From positions 164,872,756 to 164,936,755 of the forward strand of contig NC_045436.1 in the NCBI RefSeq assembly GCF_002776525.5: a DNA stretch of 64,000 nt. Direction: 5' to 3'. Below, piece by piece: positions 24,265 to 36,410 of the stretch; position 1 is the stretch's first letter, and each line of letters begins with the position of its first letter. Source of the stretch: Piliocolobus tephrosceles (lineage: Eukaryota; Chordata; Mammalia; Primates; Cercopithecidae). A program made the translations under genes and the position numbers. The notes beneath the pieces were generated by a model. It searched no databases and was not told the DNA's origin. It saw nothing but the letters and a program-made list of their open reading frames with translations.

Positions 24265-25446
24265 CTACCATGAGATTTCATGATACTAATTGTGGATTTT
24301 ATGATTTCTTGCTTCGTTTAGAGAGGTGCAAAAATTTATTTTTGACTGTGCAATTCTATCCAGTGTTCAAAAGCTAAATATTTGAGCAAGAGAAACTAAG
24401 TTGAAAGCACAAATACCATATGGAACAAGAAATCCTGGAGAAGCTTTTCTAAATTCAGTAATGTCCAGGCAGTTCAGTATGTTGGAGTGACTCATGTGGA
24501 AACTCAGCTGTAAAAAGTTCCAGCGCCCCACAAGGGTGCCTTATTCTAAAGAATCTCAAAACATTAAATTCTGAACTTGCAGGATGAATGACTTAAGTGA
24601 ACCTTATAAATTGATTTCTCACTGTACCAAAGAGTTCTGCAGTGGTTGATTTTAAATTGCAAGCCCCAGTCCATGCAGAGCACAGAAATACAACACAAAC
24701 AGCACTTTTCAGGAATGCAGCTGAAATTGTCTTGCAATGTACTGGAGTTTTAAAATCACCTCTGTTCTCTCTCTGGTGAATACTGTGATAAGCAGCAAAA
24801 TCAGAAAGGCAGGCAAGCAGATGACATAGTTAAATCTATTGTGGAATCTTTCATCTGATTTTGCCCAGAGAAGGGGAGGGGATAAAGAGTTGCATCCTAT
24901 TCCTGCACCTCCCACCCGTCAAACTTTCCTTTAGCAAGCATTGCAAAGAACCCCAAAAGGCCAGGTGTCTTTTTCAATCAAATACCCTTAGGCATTGTGT
25001 AGAAAAGCATTAACAGAGCAGGCCTGAAACAGCTAAACAGATAGATCTGCTTGCAAGATCGACCTTTGTCTGGCATCTGGGAACCTGGATTTCAGGAGGA
25101 TTCACTTTATTTGCTGTCTGATAAGAGTAATTTGCTGTGTATAAAAAATATGTTTGTATAAAAAATACAATTGATACTGAACACCTGATTTCCTTCTGGG
25201 AGTCTGAAATCTTGGGCAGAGAGTGCCTCCGTGACCAGTCCCCAAGAACAGCTTTGGGTACTTTGTCTCTAATGAGCTTTTATCAGGTAAAATTGCTGGT
25301 AGAATTAAGTGAGTCCTACGTGACTCCACTCGGAGAGAGTCATTGGAAGTCTGTGCTTAACTGTTTCCTCTGAATTTCGCCCCATATCCCTTTTTCCTTT
25401 GCTGATTTTGTTTTGTGTCCTCCTGCCACGTAAGAATACATTGTAA
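24265..25446. other. Unassigned sequence, repeat-free
   Basis: About 1.2 kb with no repeat family or gene recognised. Small frames only. Confidence 0.45.
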
Positions 25447-25482
25447 CCATGTAATAAATCATAGCCATGTAATAAGTCATAG
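25447..25482. repeat. 18-bp tandem duplication beside LTR
   Basis: Two adjacent units, 25447-25464 and 25465-25482, reading 'ccatgtaataaatcatag' and 'ccatgtaataagtcatag', abut the ERV1-like LTR. Confidence 0.9.
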
Positions 25483-26040
25483 GACTACTGGAAAGGGGTC
25501 CCGAGCCAGACCCCAAAAGAGGGTTCTTGGATCTCACCCAAGAAACAATTCAGGGCAAGTCCACAGAGTAAAGTGAAAGCAAATTCATTAAGAAAGTAGA
25601 GAAATAAAACAATGGCTACTCTACAGACAGAGCAATCCCCAAGGGCTGCCGGTTGCCCATCTTTATGGTTATTTCTTGATTACATGCTAAACAAGAGGTG
25701 GCTTATGTATGCCTCCCCTTTTTAGAACATATAGGGTAACTTCCTGATGTTGCCATGGCATTTGTAAACTGTCATGGCACCGGTAGGAGTGTAGCAGTGA
25801 GGAAGACCAGAGGTCATTCTCGTCGCCATCTTGGTTTTGGTAGATTTTAGCTAGCTTCTTTACTGCAGCCTGTTTGATGAGCAAGTTCTTTATGCCCTGT
25901 ATCTTGTGCCAACCTCCTATCTTATCCAGTGACTTCAAATGCCCTAACCATCTGGAAATGAAGCCAGTAGATTTCAGTCTTATTTTTACCCAGTTCCTAT
26001 TCAGGATGGAGTTGCTCTGATTCAAACAGCCAATAGCCAC
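25483..26040 (-). repeat. ERV1-class LTR (MER4-like), solo
   Basis: On the plus strand it starts 'aggactactggaaaggggtc', then 'ccgagccagaccccaaaaga', 'gttgccatggcatttgtaaa', 'gccatcttggttttggtag' and ends near 'caaacagccaatagcca'. This is the reverse complement of a class I ERV LTR; on the minus strand the R/U5-like end carries 'gggtctggctcgggacccc'. No internal retroviral sequence follows on either side. The family name is tentative; the 117-codon frame here is LTR sequence. Confidence 0.7.
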
Positions 26041-26389
26041 GGATATGACTTATGAATCCTCCTGGTGACTCACTGAGTGGATATTTGGGACTCCCAACAC
26101 AGGTAACCTTTGCATATAATGAATTAGCCTCTCTCTTATGCAACAAGCATGGTACTAGCTCTGTTTTATGAGAAAATAGTGATTCAGACAATTTTCACAT
26201 TTCAAAAAAAGATGTTAAAATAATTTAGCAAATCATTTTAACATTTCACAACTGCTTTTCTGAATATTTTAAGGCTGAGTAGGCATGGATTCCTATGGAC
26301 CGAGTCCATACAAATCTGAGAAGCAGGCATTACTAACCCACCTGAAGATAAAGAAATAGACTTAGAGTGTTTATCATGCTCTGGTCTCT
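26041..26389. other. Unassigned sequence
   Basis: Possibly a small MIR piece near 26330 ('acccacctgaagataaagaa'). Nothing else recognised. Confidence 0.4.
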
Positions 26390-26500
26390 GTCTCTTACAC
26401 TAAACTATGAGCTACTAGAAAACATTTTTTCCACTTATGTGTTTCCACTGTCTAGAGCAGTCCATGCCAGAGTGAAATTAATGAATGAAAGAATGCATTC
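26390..26500 (+). repeat. L2 LINE 3' end fragment
   Basis: 'aactatgagctactagaaaa', 'tgtgtttccactgtctagag' and 'cagtccatgcc' with 'gaatgaaagaatg' resemble the L2 3' terminus. Confidence 0.45.
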
Positions 26501-26534
26501 ATTTAAAAGTTAATTTTGAAGTTTCTACAAGATG

Positions 26535-26695
26535 ATAAATTGTGGATCTGGGATGCGAACTGATTCCTTTCTAATCCCAAGTTAATGCATTTCATTACCC
26601 CAAATTGCTAGGCATATTGACATATATGCTTACTAATGAGGAAATTACAGTATACAGAGGCTTAGAAACTGGCCCAAAGTTCATGCATTCAATAT
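26535..26695 (-). repeat. MIR SINE fragments (two pieces)
   Basis: 'gtggatctgggatgcgaact' (about 26543) and 'atgaggaaattacagtatac' (about 26635) are different parts of reverse-strand MIR, so two partial copies or one rearranged copy. Confidence 0.45.
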
Positions 26696-26699
26696 TTAT

Positions 26700-28574
26700 T
26701 TTTGACTATGTTCCGGGCTTATGCTAGGTTGTAGGATATAGGTTAAAAAGTAGGCAAAGAGAAAACTTTCATATTGCAATATATTGAAATAGACTCTATT
26801 AAAAATGTATAAAGGGGGATGAAACTGGAGGATTCTCTGACTACATAAACACGTACACTAATATTTGGAAGAAATTATGAGCATCCCAAAGTTTGTCTGA
26901 CACAAAGATTGTGCTTGGACTTGGTAGGACCATTCAGAGGATTTCCATTCTTGGCATTACTGATACATTGCACTTCTGGTAGTGAGAATGATATGTGGAT
27001 TTCTCACACTGAAGCAATGGCCTTGAAATAATGAAACATAATATAGACTGTTTCATGCTCTCAATCAGATCAGACAAATTTGGTTCCAAGTGCAAAAGCT
27101 TCAAGACTGCTTATCAAGTGGCTAGCATTCAATGTCCCAATAATTCCAGCCACACATACTCAAAATTAATTAGGATGTATCAGTCATTTTCATGTATCCC
27201 TGAGTCAGAATGACTTCAAATCTAAAATGAGAAAAGATTAAATCATATGTGATACTCTCTCTGTGGGCTAGGAAGTAAACAATGAAGAATATGGAGTAAA
27301 TCTTTGATGTTGAGTATATGACATGTAATTGAGTACAGGACAAGCCACCACAAATATATTGAATATACTGGAGGGTAACTGGAGTTCACTGAACTTTGAA
27401 AAAAAAATTTTAATGCAATGTTAAAGTGGAGTGAGTCAGACACTGCTTCTTTCCATTCTCTTTTCTTCCCCTAAAGATATAGTAGCCATTTTTGAGCATG
27501 AGAAAATAAGTCACAGTTTCACATGACAAACAAAATAAGAAGGCTTAAATCGGACCGGGTACTTCTGAACTTACTGTTTTGTAGCAATAAATGCGTATTT
27601 GCTTAAGTCACCATGGTCCATGGAAAGGTGGAAACCAATCCTAACTCATGCATTGGTGCTTCTCTAGTATATAATCTTTTGCTTCATTCTAAATATTATT
27701 CTGGGACTGTCCCACACTAATGCTATCTTAGAGTGACTGTTACAAATTATGAAGTATGTATCAATGAGCTTTTTTGTGATGCATCTATATGAGTGAGTAC
27801 AATGAAGAAACTAGGCAGAGTTCCATGCAGAAGGTAGTGATGATTGATGATCCACTGCAGATACCTCATTCTCCACAGAAAAAAAAAATGACAAGAAAAA
27901 TGGTAGGAATGGCATGAACATTTATAAGCTGACACAATAGTTGAGTTCATTAAGTGAATTTTAAATTTGTTTCAAATATCATCATGTAGCTAGTCTGCTT
28001 ATGGTGTTAGCTCAGTGCCAGGTATGACTTGAAGTGTTTTCTCTTGCAAGAAAACGAAAGAAGAGAAATACAACTTGTGACTGTGAAACAAAGACAAACT
28101 TTTAGCAAACACAGCAGGATGTCTACATGTAAATGATTCTTGGCCTTTAATATTATGGCCTTAAAGAACTGTTCTCTGATTTTGGTGACACTGCTGTAGT
28201 CTTTTGACACATCACTCCTTTTGAAATTATCTACTGAGGAAGTTCATAATCCGAAGAGAAAAATCCATCTTTTTTACTCTATTGTCACACACACACATAC
28301 TCACATGTTTAACTATAAACTGTAAAAATTATGTTTTTATAAGGTTTTTAGAGACAGCAGAGGGGATATTTTGTACACCAGAATAACATAACTTGAAAAA
28401 GAAATTCTATAAACAATATTTTTAAAAGCATTTAATGCATTTGAAGAATTCTACCTCTTAGGCTGTAGGCATCTTGCAAGAAATATTTCCAAGTAGTTTT
28501 CTTGGTTGGCTATTCCATATTTTATGCTTGAGTACATTATAGTTTCTAAGAACTTTTCTGTATTTATTTTCATG
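26700..28574. other. Long unassigned AT-rich stretch
   Basis: Nearly 1.9 kb with no confident repeat or gene. A short imperfect (CA)n lies near 28288-28305. Confidence 0.45.
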
Positions 28575-28631
28575 CTCTAATTTTCCAGATAAAGAAATTG
28601 AAGTTCAGAGACATTAAGTAAATGTATTTAC
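28575..28631 (-). repeat. MIR SINE, left piece, split by LTR
   Basis: 'ttttccagataaagaaattg' and 'aagttcagagacattaagta' are reverse MIR; the element resumes at 29119 after the MaLR LTR. Confidence 0.6.
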
Positions 28632-29118
28632 TGTATCAGTCAGGGTTCTCCAGAGAAATAGAACCAATAGGAGAGAGAGAGAGATGGATGGATGGATGGA
28701 TGGATGGATGGATGGATGGATGGATGGATGGATGGATACCCTATTATGAGGTCTAGAAGTCCCACCATGTGCCATCTGCAAGCTGGCAAACCAGGATAGC
28801 CAGTAGTGTAATCACTCCTACTCTGAAGGCCCGTGAACCAGATGCTACGATGTCTGGGAGCAGGAGACGATGGATATCACAGCTCCAAAGAGAGAGATGA
28901 TTTGCCTTTCCTCCACCTTTTTGTTCTATTCAGGCCCTCAATGAATTGGATGATGCCCACTCACATTAGCAAGGGTGATCTTCTTTACTTAGTCTACTGA
29001 TAGAAATACTAATCTCTTCCAGTTAACACCCTCACAGATATACCCAGAAGGAATGTTTGACTAGCCATCTGAGCATCTCTTAGGCCAGTCAAGTTGACAT
29101 ATAGAGTTAACCATCACA
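28632..29118 (-). repeat. MaLR-type LTR with TGGA microsatellite
   Basis: Starts 'tgtatcagtcagggttctcc', then 'agagaaatagaaccaatagg', 'ttttgttctattcaggccct', 'aatgaattggatgatgccca' and ends 'gagttaaccatcaca'. On the minus strand this is a TG...CA-bounded LTR with the 3'-end pattern common to MaLRs. It sits inside a MIR; flanking 5-mers 'tttac' and 'gttac' could be a decayed TSD. Contains the microsatellite listed next. Confidence 0.65.
28670..28738. repeat. (GA)n(TGGA)n microsatellite
   Basis: A (GA)n run is followed by about 13 uninterrupted TGGA units (28685-28738). Long perfect tetranucleotide arrays like this are usually length-polymorphic. Confidence 0.97.
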
Positions 29119-29205
29119 GTTACCAAGGTCCTAAATCCGGTGACAGTCACAAAGCTGGGCTTGGAATATGGGTCTCCTGCATTCAAGTCTACTGTTATTT
29201 AACTG
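29119..29205 (-). repeat. MIR SINE, right piece
   Basis: 'ttaccaaggtcctaaatccg' and 'tgggcttggaatatgggtct' continue the MIR interrupted by the LTR. Confidence 0.6.
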
Positions 29206-30049
29206 ATGTTTCTTTTGCCGTTTATTTTTGCCGACATCATCTGAAGTAAGTTTGAGCAATTATGTATGTATTTGCTTATTTTTAATTGAGATCCAAAATG
29301 TTTCATCTTAAGTTTAATTATTATAGTTATGGATGTCATAAATCTAGCATACTATAAAGGAAATAGCCTCACGATAAATATAATAGAGATAGTCATTCAT
29401 TAATATTCAACTTGTTAACATTACCCACATAGACTTAACAATAGTTGTTTTTAGAATTCAACAAAGCTTATTCATTATTGCTCTTATTTCAAAAGGATAA
29501 AATGTTCTATGCAGAACCATACACACAAAAAAGGATATTATGTATTAGCAATTGAATTTATTTGCAATCACAGTTTTACATAATTTAAATTCTGCAGTTC
29601 TATTTTTTAAATTAAATAATGGATATTAAGCATCTACAGCAGATATTTCATAAATGTTCAAATGTGAAATAGCTTTATTCCTACCTATAGCTTTATTTCA
29701 CTGATTTTGTTTAATAAGAGGTAACATGACATAATAAACAAAGAATCTGACAATTAATACCATGTGACTTTACCCAACTGTGAGTTGACTTCTCTGAGCC
29801 TTTCTTCTCTTATCTGCATATCTACATATTTTACAGAGTTATTGCGTGACTCTAACCAGAAAATATATCAAAAGTACTGTGAAATTTTAAACACATATTA
29901 ACAGTTCTCATGATTAATCCATGGTGGATCTCTTTTGATTCAAATATTGCGAATGGCAGCCACAGTAACCTACATCTCATCCTCCACGCTCTCACTGCAT
30001 CCTCATCAGCACTATATTACCAGCTTTTAAGCATTGGCGTCAACTTAGA
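29206..30049. other. Unassigned AT-rich sequence
   Basis: No gene or repeat recognised. Confidence 0.45.
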
Positions 30050-30248
30050 ATTCTCTATCTCCAATCCTGTCAATTTTGCCTTGGGAACATCTCTTGAGTC
30101 AGGTGTCTTACTATTTTTTCCATCACTGGTACCTTTTCTTGTTCAGTTCTTCATCAGCTCTTGACTATAGAAACAATCCCTTCTCTAGTATTCCTGTTTC
30201 CAGTTCTTTTTGGCTCAAATTCCTCCTCTATCCTGTGGCAAAACTTAT
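30050..30248 (+). repeat. L2 LINE fragment, left of Alu
   Basis: 'agaattctctatctccaatc' and 'cccttctctagtattcctgt' resemble L2 ORF2 sequence; the same element appears to continue after the Alu. Confidence 0.4.
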
Positions 30249-30553
30249 CTTTTTTATTTATTTTATTTTTGTTTTTGAGATGGAGTCTCACTCTGTGGCC
30301 AGGCTTGAGTGTAGTGGTGCGACTTGGCTCACTGCAACCTCCACCTCCAGGGTTCAAGCAATTCTCCTGCCTCAGCCTCCTGAGTAGCTGAGATTACAGG
30401 AATGCACCACCACGCCTGGCTAACTTTGTATTTTTAGTAGAGACGGGGTTTCACCATATTGGCCAGACTGGTCTCGAACTCCTGACCTCGTGATCCACCC
30501 ACCTCGGCCTCCCAAAGTGCTGGGATTACAGGCGTGGGCCACCGCGTCCGGCC
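30249..30553 (-). repeat. Alu element (AluS)
   Basis: Reverse Alu from a T-rich tail through 'gagatggagtctcactctgt' to the head 'gccaccgcgtccggcc'. The flanks 'aacttatctttt' and 'agcttacctatttt' may be a diverged TSD. It lies inside an L2 fragment. Confidence 0.94.
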
Positions 30554-30825
30554 CTAAGCTTACCTATTTTAAAATGCAAGTGGATCATTGTCATTCTCAG
30601 TCACTCTCCATTGTCCACAGAGATCACTTGGCTCCTCCATGTATCGTGCATGTCTCATAAAAACATGACCAGACAAAATTCCAGTCTGCAACCCTGCCTC
30701 TCCCTGCTATGTATCTTTTGCCCCAGCTACCTTAAACTTCATATGGTTCCACAATGTTCCTTTTCATGACTGTGAGCCTGTGCTCTGTTATCCTCTCCTT
30801 GCAGAATGTTCATAATGTGTCTGGG
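30554..30825 (+). repeat. L2 LINE fragment, right of Alu
   Basis: 'gtggatcattgtcattctca', 'gtcactctccattgtccaca', 'ccttaaacttcatatggttc' and 'ctttgcagaatgttc'-like sequence follow the L2 3' half. Confidence 0.5.
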
Positions 30826-31464
30826 TTGCATGAAGATAGAAATGAAAGCCCTTCAAGATGAGAAGTACTGTACTTTACAATGATTATTCATGTTATTGTA
30901 CAAGTTTTAATCATTTCAAAATCTTAGCACAGATATACAATGACAATTAATTTTTTCCTAGTCTGTATCTGCAGGACTGTTCAGGAATTGTTCAGTGCAT
31001 CCTTTAGCCTGCAAGAATTAAAGAATCTTGTGAAATGAATGGTTTTAAAACTGAATAACTTTGGCAAAATGGAAAATTTAAATAGATTTCTCCCATATCT
31101 CTTGGAAATTTCATCTAATTGCATATGATTTGATATTATAAATTTCAATATATGAAAATTACATTCTGAAGTAATTTAATTACTTAAGAATGGTGTAATA
31201 ATACTGTAATATAAATTTTTTATACTTGTCTCATTTCAAATGGCCTAGAGCCATTCAATAAACATTTCCATAGTCGAAATAAGTAGAGAGCAGTTCCTCT
31301 TCAGACTTCAAAGCAAGACCCAGAAAGTGAAGAGGATTCTAACTGCCAATACAGGGTTATATGTTAGCCCGAAATTGGGTTTCTGAGGCCAGTTCCACTA
31401 AGTAAGTAAGTGTAAGTAAATGGTGGTAAGTAAATGGAGTCAGAGATAATAATAAAGCTTTAAA
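30826..31464. other. Unassigned sequence with repeated 'gtaagtaaatgg'
   Basis: No gene recognised. At 31398-31437 'gtaagt' occurs several times and 'gtaagtaaatgg' twice. Confidence 0.45.
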
Positions 31465-31655
31465 GGAATACATTTATTGAGCACCTAATATGTGCCAGGC
31501 ACTTTCTCATTTGACGCCCCCCCTTCAACCAAACAATATGAAAACATACATATTTATCTATTTTTTTAATGTGGAAAAAATGAGAGTAAGAAAAGAGAAA
31601 GGACCCTTCCACTAACAAACTGCCCAAAGGCAGCCGAGCAAGGACTCATCCGTCA
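31465..31655 (-). repeat. MIR SINE fragment
   Basis: 'tttattgagcacctaatatg', 'tgccaggcactttctcattt' and 'caaacaatatgaaaacatac' follow reverse MIR. 31656-31780 ('tcagtactaggagcctggaa', 'tctccaagggctaatgtcta') looks like a further old L2 or MIR3 piece. Confidence 0.6.
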
Positions 31656-31780
31656 TTCACACCCATTCATGGAATGCCTTTCAGTGCTCCTGGTTCAGTA
31701 CTAGGAGCCTGGAATGCAAATGGGAACACCAGAGTCTCTACTCTCCAAGGGCTAATGTCTACTAGATTGAAACTCAGGTC

Positions 31781-33225
31781 GGCCTCACTCCTTTTCACTG
31801 CAACACACTGAATAAGGCATGTCAAGTTGTAAAACATGATATACCTGTTGCTGTTATGTTTATAACTATTATCATCTTTCCCTCTCACATCAGCCCTGCT
31901 AATAATCCTAATCACTATAACTTTCTGTATCATTTTATGAAGAGAAAAGAAGAAAATAAGTGAAAAGAAGATAGGTTATTCTTACCATTGGGCCTTTATA
32001 CCTGGATACCTTGCCTAAAGGCCCCTTTGGTATGTTAGTACCTTAGCAAAAGGCAGCTTTAGTCTGCAATACCTGTGCCCAGATTCTATCTTATTTACAG
32101 TTGGCCTATTTGCCGTTGACATTTTTGCTCACAGATTTGGTTTTCGTAACTCTCTAGACTTCCCTTGTGGATTTTTGGATTGAGTCTCGACTCTGTCATA
32201 CAGTCTCTGATTTTGATGTAAAGTGCATTCCTGGATAATAGACCACCGCCTCCATTTCTAAACCCATGATGTATTACAGAGGGAGGAGAGGAAAAGAGAA
32301 GAGGGCAGGGTGAGACCACTCTTGCTGCAGGCTTCAGGAAGATAGGAAACGGTGGTCTTGTTTCTGCCAAATTCCAGTTCCTAGCATGACATCTGGAATC
32401 CAGTAGGGTTCTTAATTATGTGTTGAGAGACTAGGAAGAGCAAGGAGAACCATGGAGAGTTCCTATGATTACGGAGTACTTTTCATCTTCTCAGAGGAAA
32501 TAAAATGAAAAGCCCATAAAAAGTATTAAAAGAGGAAAAGGATGTCTGGTTTGACGTTAATCCACACCATCTAGACTTGGATCTGCTCCTGTATCTGGTA
32601 CTTATGACTTCTTTTAATATCAGAGAAACCAATTATTATCAAGTATGTGAAGAGTTCTTCATCTATACGTAAAGAGGAATATGGACCTAGAGTGCAAAAA
32701 GGAAGATGTTGAATAGCTTCCCAGTGGAGAGGCTGTGAAGCCCTAGAACATTTTACAGAGAAAACTCTGTAAAGATTAGCACCTCATCTGTTTGACAGTT
32801 TAGCAGAGTAGTCCTGTCTGGAGGAAACAGCAGAGATGAGCTTGTTTCACGTTCCTTCCAACTCTGCAACCTATTGATTTTGAATCATTCATCCCAAGGT
32901 AAATAATTCACAAAGAAGAAAAATTCCACCAGAAGAGTTTCAGTACTTTGGCCTTTAATAATGCTCAAGACTTTTCTTGGAAAGGAGGAAAATTCAATTA
33001 AAAAGGTCTTACTTGCAAAACGTTAGAGCTATGTCATGTGAAAATTGGCTCCAATCCTGAGGAAGGCCAAGCTGGACACATTGAAACAAAAGGTCTGCAA
33101 CATGGCCATCTCTTCCACACACCTGTCGTTTATTGGGTTTTACTCAAATGTGTTCGCTAGCTGACTAGAAGAGGCTTTCACAGAAGAGTCACACTTTATC
33201 TCTGCCTCCTGATACAGGCATTGCA
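31781..33225. other. Unassigned sequence
   Basis: About 1.4 kb with no confident feature. The 91-codon minus-strand frame at 32095-32370 has no domain. Confidence 0.45.
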
Positions 33226-33278
33226 GCCTCGGCCTCCCAAAGTGCTGGGATTACGGGCGTGAGCCACCGCGCCTGGCC
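33226..33278 (-). repeat. Orphan Alu head fragment
   Basis: Fifty-three bases, 'gcctcggcctcccaaagtgc' through 'ccaccgcgcctggcc', are the first ~53 bases of an Alu in reverse. The rest of the Alu, including the tail, is absent. Ordinary Alu truncation removes the 5' end, so this is the atypical kind. Confidence 0.93.
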
Positions 33279-33666
33279 AGATTTGTTTTTCAAGAATAAC
33301 CTACTCAGCCCTGAGGTGTCAACTTAGACTGTGCTTTCGATCTTTTTTTCAATGTCTGAGTCCTGGCCCATTTAAAAAAAATTCTTTCTCAAAAACCTCA
33401 TTTATTTTCTTTTCGGACATTGTCTCATTTGAGGTTATAGAATGATTAATGTGAATGAGGTACCCACTTTTACTAGGCCATAAGCTTCCTGAGGCGGGAC
33501 CACGTCTGGTCTTGCTCACTATTCCATTTTAAGGTGAAGCAGTTTAGCATGGAGGTGCTTGATAGACATTTCGTAAAACAGAGAAATTTACATAACTACA
33601 TGTTATTTAAATGTAACCTAGGGAAAAGAGTGGAAAAGCAAGAGTCATTCAAAAAATATAAATCAT
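33279..33666. other. Unassigned sequence
   Basis: Short stretch between the Alu fragment and a full Alu. 'cataagcttcctgaggcggg' near 33479 may be an L2 3' end remnant. Confidence 0.4.
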
Positions 33667-33963
33667 GGCTGGGCAGGGTGGTTCACGCCTGCAATCCCAG
33701 CACTTTGGGAGGCCGAGGTGGGCGGATAATGAGGTCAGGACCATCCTGGCCAACACGGTGAAACCTTGTCTCTACTAGAAATACAAAAATTAGCTGGGTG
33801 TGGTGGTGAGTGCCTGTAATCCCAGCTACTCGGGAGGCTGAGGCGGGAGTATAGCTTGAACCAGGGAGCAGAGGTTGCAGTCAGCTGAGATCGCGCCACC
33901 GCACTCCAGCCTGGTGACAGAGCGAGACTCTGTCTCAAAAACAACAACAACAACAACAACAAC
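33667..33963 (+). repeat. Alu element (AluS) with (CAA)n tail
   Basis: Starts 'ggctgggcagggtggttcac'; about 10 bases are missing before 'gaccatcctgg' in the left monomer. The tail is an ACA repeat (33938-33963) running into a GT microsatellite. No clear TSD. Confidence 0.94.

Positions 33964-33969
<6 letters not shown>

Positions 33970-34006
<37 letters not shown>
33970..34006. repeat. (TG)n microsatellite
   Basis: About 18 uninterrupted TG units directly downstream of the Alu tail. Chance frames through it give poly-Cys/Val peptides only. Confidence 0.97.
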
Positions 34007-34008
<2 letters not shown>

Positions 34009-36410
34009 CATAAACATAAGGTGGTCAATGGTAGAAGAACCAAGAAAGAAAAAAATGAAAGGGAAAGGAGAGGAGGGGAGATAAGGAAAAATGAAATGAG
34101 TGTGACCACCATTAAGTTAACTGGGATTAAGCTAAAACAGTTTAGGACTTTGGAGAAGCTAATTATATCAGAGCTTATTAGGAAAATGTTCTTCCATTAT
34201 GGGTTTGGCTTAACTGTTGCTGCAAGAGAGTTAAGACTCAAAACAAATGGCTTTGAGAGCTGAACAGCCAAGCTTTCTGTGAGCAAATCTGCCCACGGGG
34301 AGGGAAAAAGATTTTTGCAATTTTAAACTAGATTTCTATTTAGCTAACAGAAGCTACATCCAGAACGTGCTGTGATTGTATTATTATTTCCTATTTTTTG
34401 AGTGGATGCTAAGGGCTACCAATTAAAATGAACTTCCAAAATCTCTTGAATCTCATGTGTTCATGGGAAATTCATTTCCCCTTCCCACTGTTTCACTCCT
34501 CTATTTCATAATGGTACTATTTTTTCTCCTAGATTGCACACAGAGACCACACATATATTTTCTATTAATGTGTAAAGCTACTGAAAATCTCATGAGAAAA
34601 ATAAGCACCATCGCCACAATGTTACAGGATGAGGCAAGTGTACTCTAACAACTACAAAGAGGTAAACACTTCTAAAAAGCCACTCTGAGGTTACCTGGGC
34701 AGGAAATGTGGGTGGAGGTCAGAGAAGAGAGCTCTCTGGGGCAGAAATAATAGAACCTGAGAGAGTTAGGGAGCATTTTATAAGAGAGGAGATTCTGAGT
34801 GCAGGTGGGCAGAGCTGATTGTGGTATGACCACAAAAGCACCTTGAAGGACTGGAGGAGGTAGGGGAATATGCAAAATTGAAAATTGAACTCATTCATTT
34901 TTTTTTTTTTCTCTGAAGCTGTCAGCTTCAGGAATCAACTCAAAAACATACATTTTGGGGCATCATAAAATTTTTTCCCCTTTTCCAGCCATATGGGAAA
35001 AGAATGAAAAAGGGAGAATGTAAAAATGCATTTTGAAAGGCCTTTCAACTCCAATGTGCCTGAAGGTCTTTATTGTTTGTTTTTGTTTTCTGGCATTAAG
35101 GAAACATTGAATCTCACTGATTGCTCTCAGTGTTAAACTGAGGGAAAGCTCTTTATCATTTTTCTGTGTAAACAAGATAAAATTACAGTGTTGTTGTCAA
35201 TAAGTCTGTGCCAAATATTGTATCTATAATCATAAAACATTTCTTCACTGACCAGTAGATCAAATACTATTGTTTCATTTATTGTGTGTGTATATATACT
35301 TATATATATATACACACATATAATTATGTATTTTCTTCCTTGTTTCACATTAGACAACATCAAACCCTTTATTGAAGAAAGAAGAAAATTCCTTATGTCC
35401 TAGAGTGGCTTGAAGCTAACATTAGTAGATTGTTGTTATAGAAAAACCTAGTGACTATATAGGCATTTTCTTTATTTTACAGAACAAAATTAATATGTTG
35501 TATTAATTGAAATATTTTAATAGATTGCTTGTAAAGCTACACATATAAAAATATTATCTTTTAGTTACTTTTGCCGAGTCTGAATATATGTCACCCAAGG
35601 AAAATATTTTTGTGCTTTTAATTTTCTTTCTAGAACTCATCCTCCCTAAAAAAAAGTAATGAGCCACTTTCTCATCTTGCTTTGCACTCCCGCTGAGTAG
35701 ATGTGAGGGTGAACTTCAAAAAGCACTGCTTACGGCTCAGTTGCCAGGGCTGGCATATAGGACGAGAAGCTGAACTCATTTGAGTATAATATTTTATTTC
35801 CTGGAGTACCTAAGAGAAATGTTCATGTAGAGAATAAATTGCATTTGTTGGCATTTTGAAAAATATATGTCATGCTAGAAGATTATAAACTGGTGAGTAA
35901 AAAACAGTCACTTGGAGAGAGAAGACTTCAGGATAGGAAACACAAGCAATGATATAACTCTTTTTTCTTCGTAGATTCTCTTACTGCAAGGATGTGTAAG
36001 CATTCTTTCAGGCATCCAAAAAAACTAAGCCTTTTCACAGAACTATTGTCTCTCAGAACTTTCTATTAATTTCCAAAGACCGGAGTGCAAAGGCAAGTTT
36101 CTTTCCTTCTGTGGTCATTGGAGCAAATGTGTTTTAGAAGAAGCGGATTGCAACATTCCTGGTATATTTTCAACTACTTAGGGTTCGAATCCTTGGTAAG
36201 ATCCGAACCCACCATGTTGTTTATTTCTATACTGTTTGGCCAAAGATATCATTACCAGACTATAATTGAGTTGCTGAGCCTGAAGAGGCACGAGTGACTT
36301 CAATTAGACCCTGGGACCAGCCATTCAAAAACCACACATCCCTAAGTGCCGACAGTGATAGACAGTAGGGTACAATGTTAGAGAGACATACCAAATAATA
36401 ATTATAATTA
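34007..36410. other. Unassigned sequence with TA/TG tract and T-run
   Basis: No gene or repeat family recognised across 2.4 kb. A poly(T) run lies near 34898-34911 and an imperfect TG/TA palindromic tract at 35284-35325 ('gtgtgtgtatatatac' ... 'tatatatacacacat'). Confidence 0.45.

Noticed and set aside
25483..26040. Possible provirus
   Set aside because: Only one LTR is present and no gag, pol or env-like sequence adjoins it on either side.
30955..31060. Search for tRNA or other small RNA genes
   Set aside because: No cloverleaf-compatible A and B box pair was seen here or elsewhere outside Alu and MIR, whose boxes are SINE remnants.
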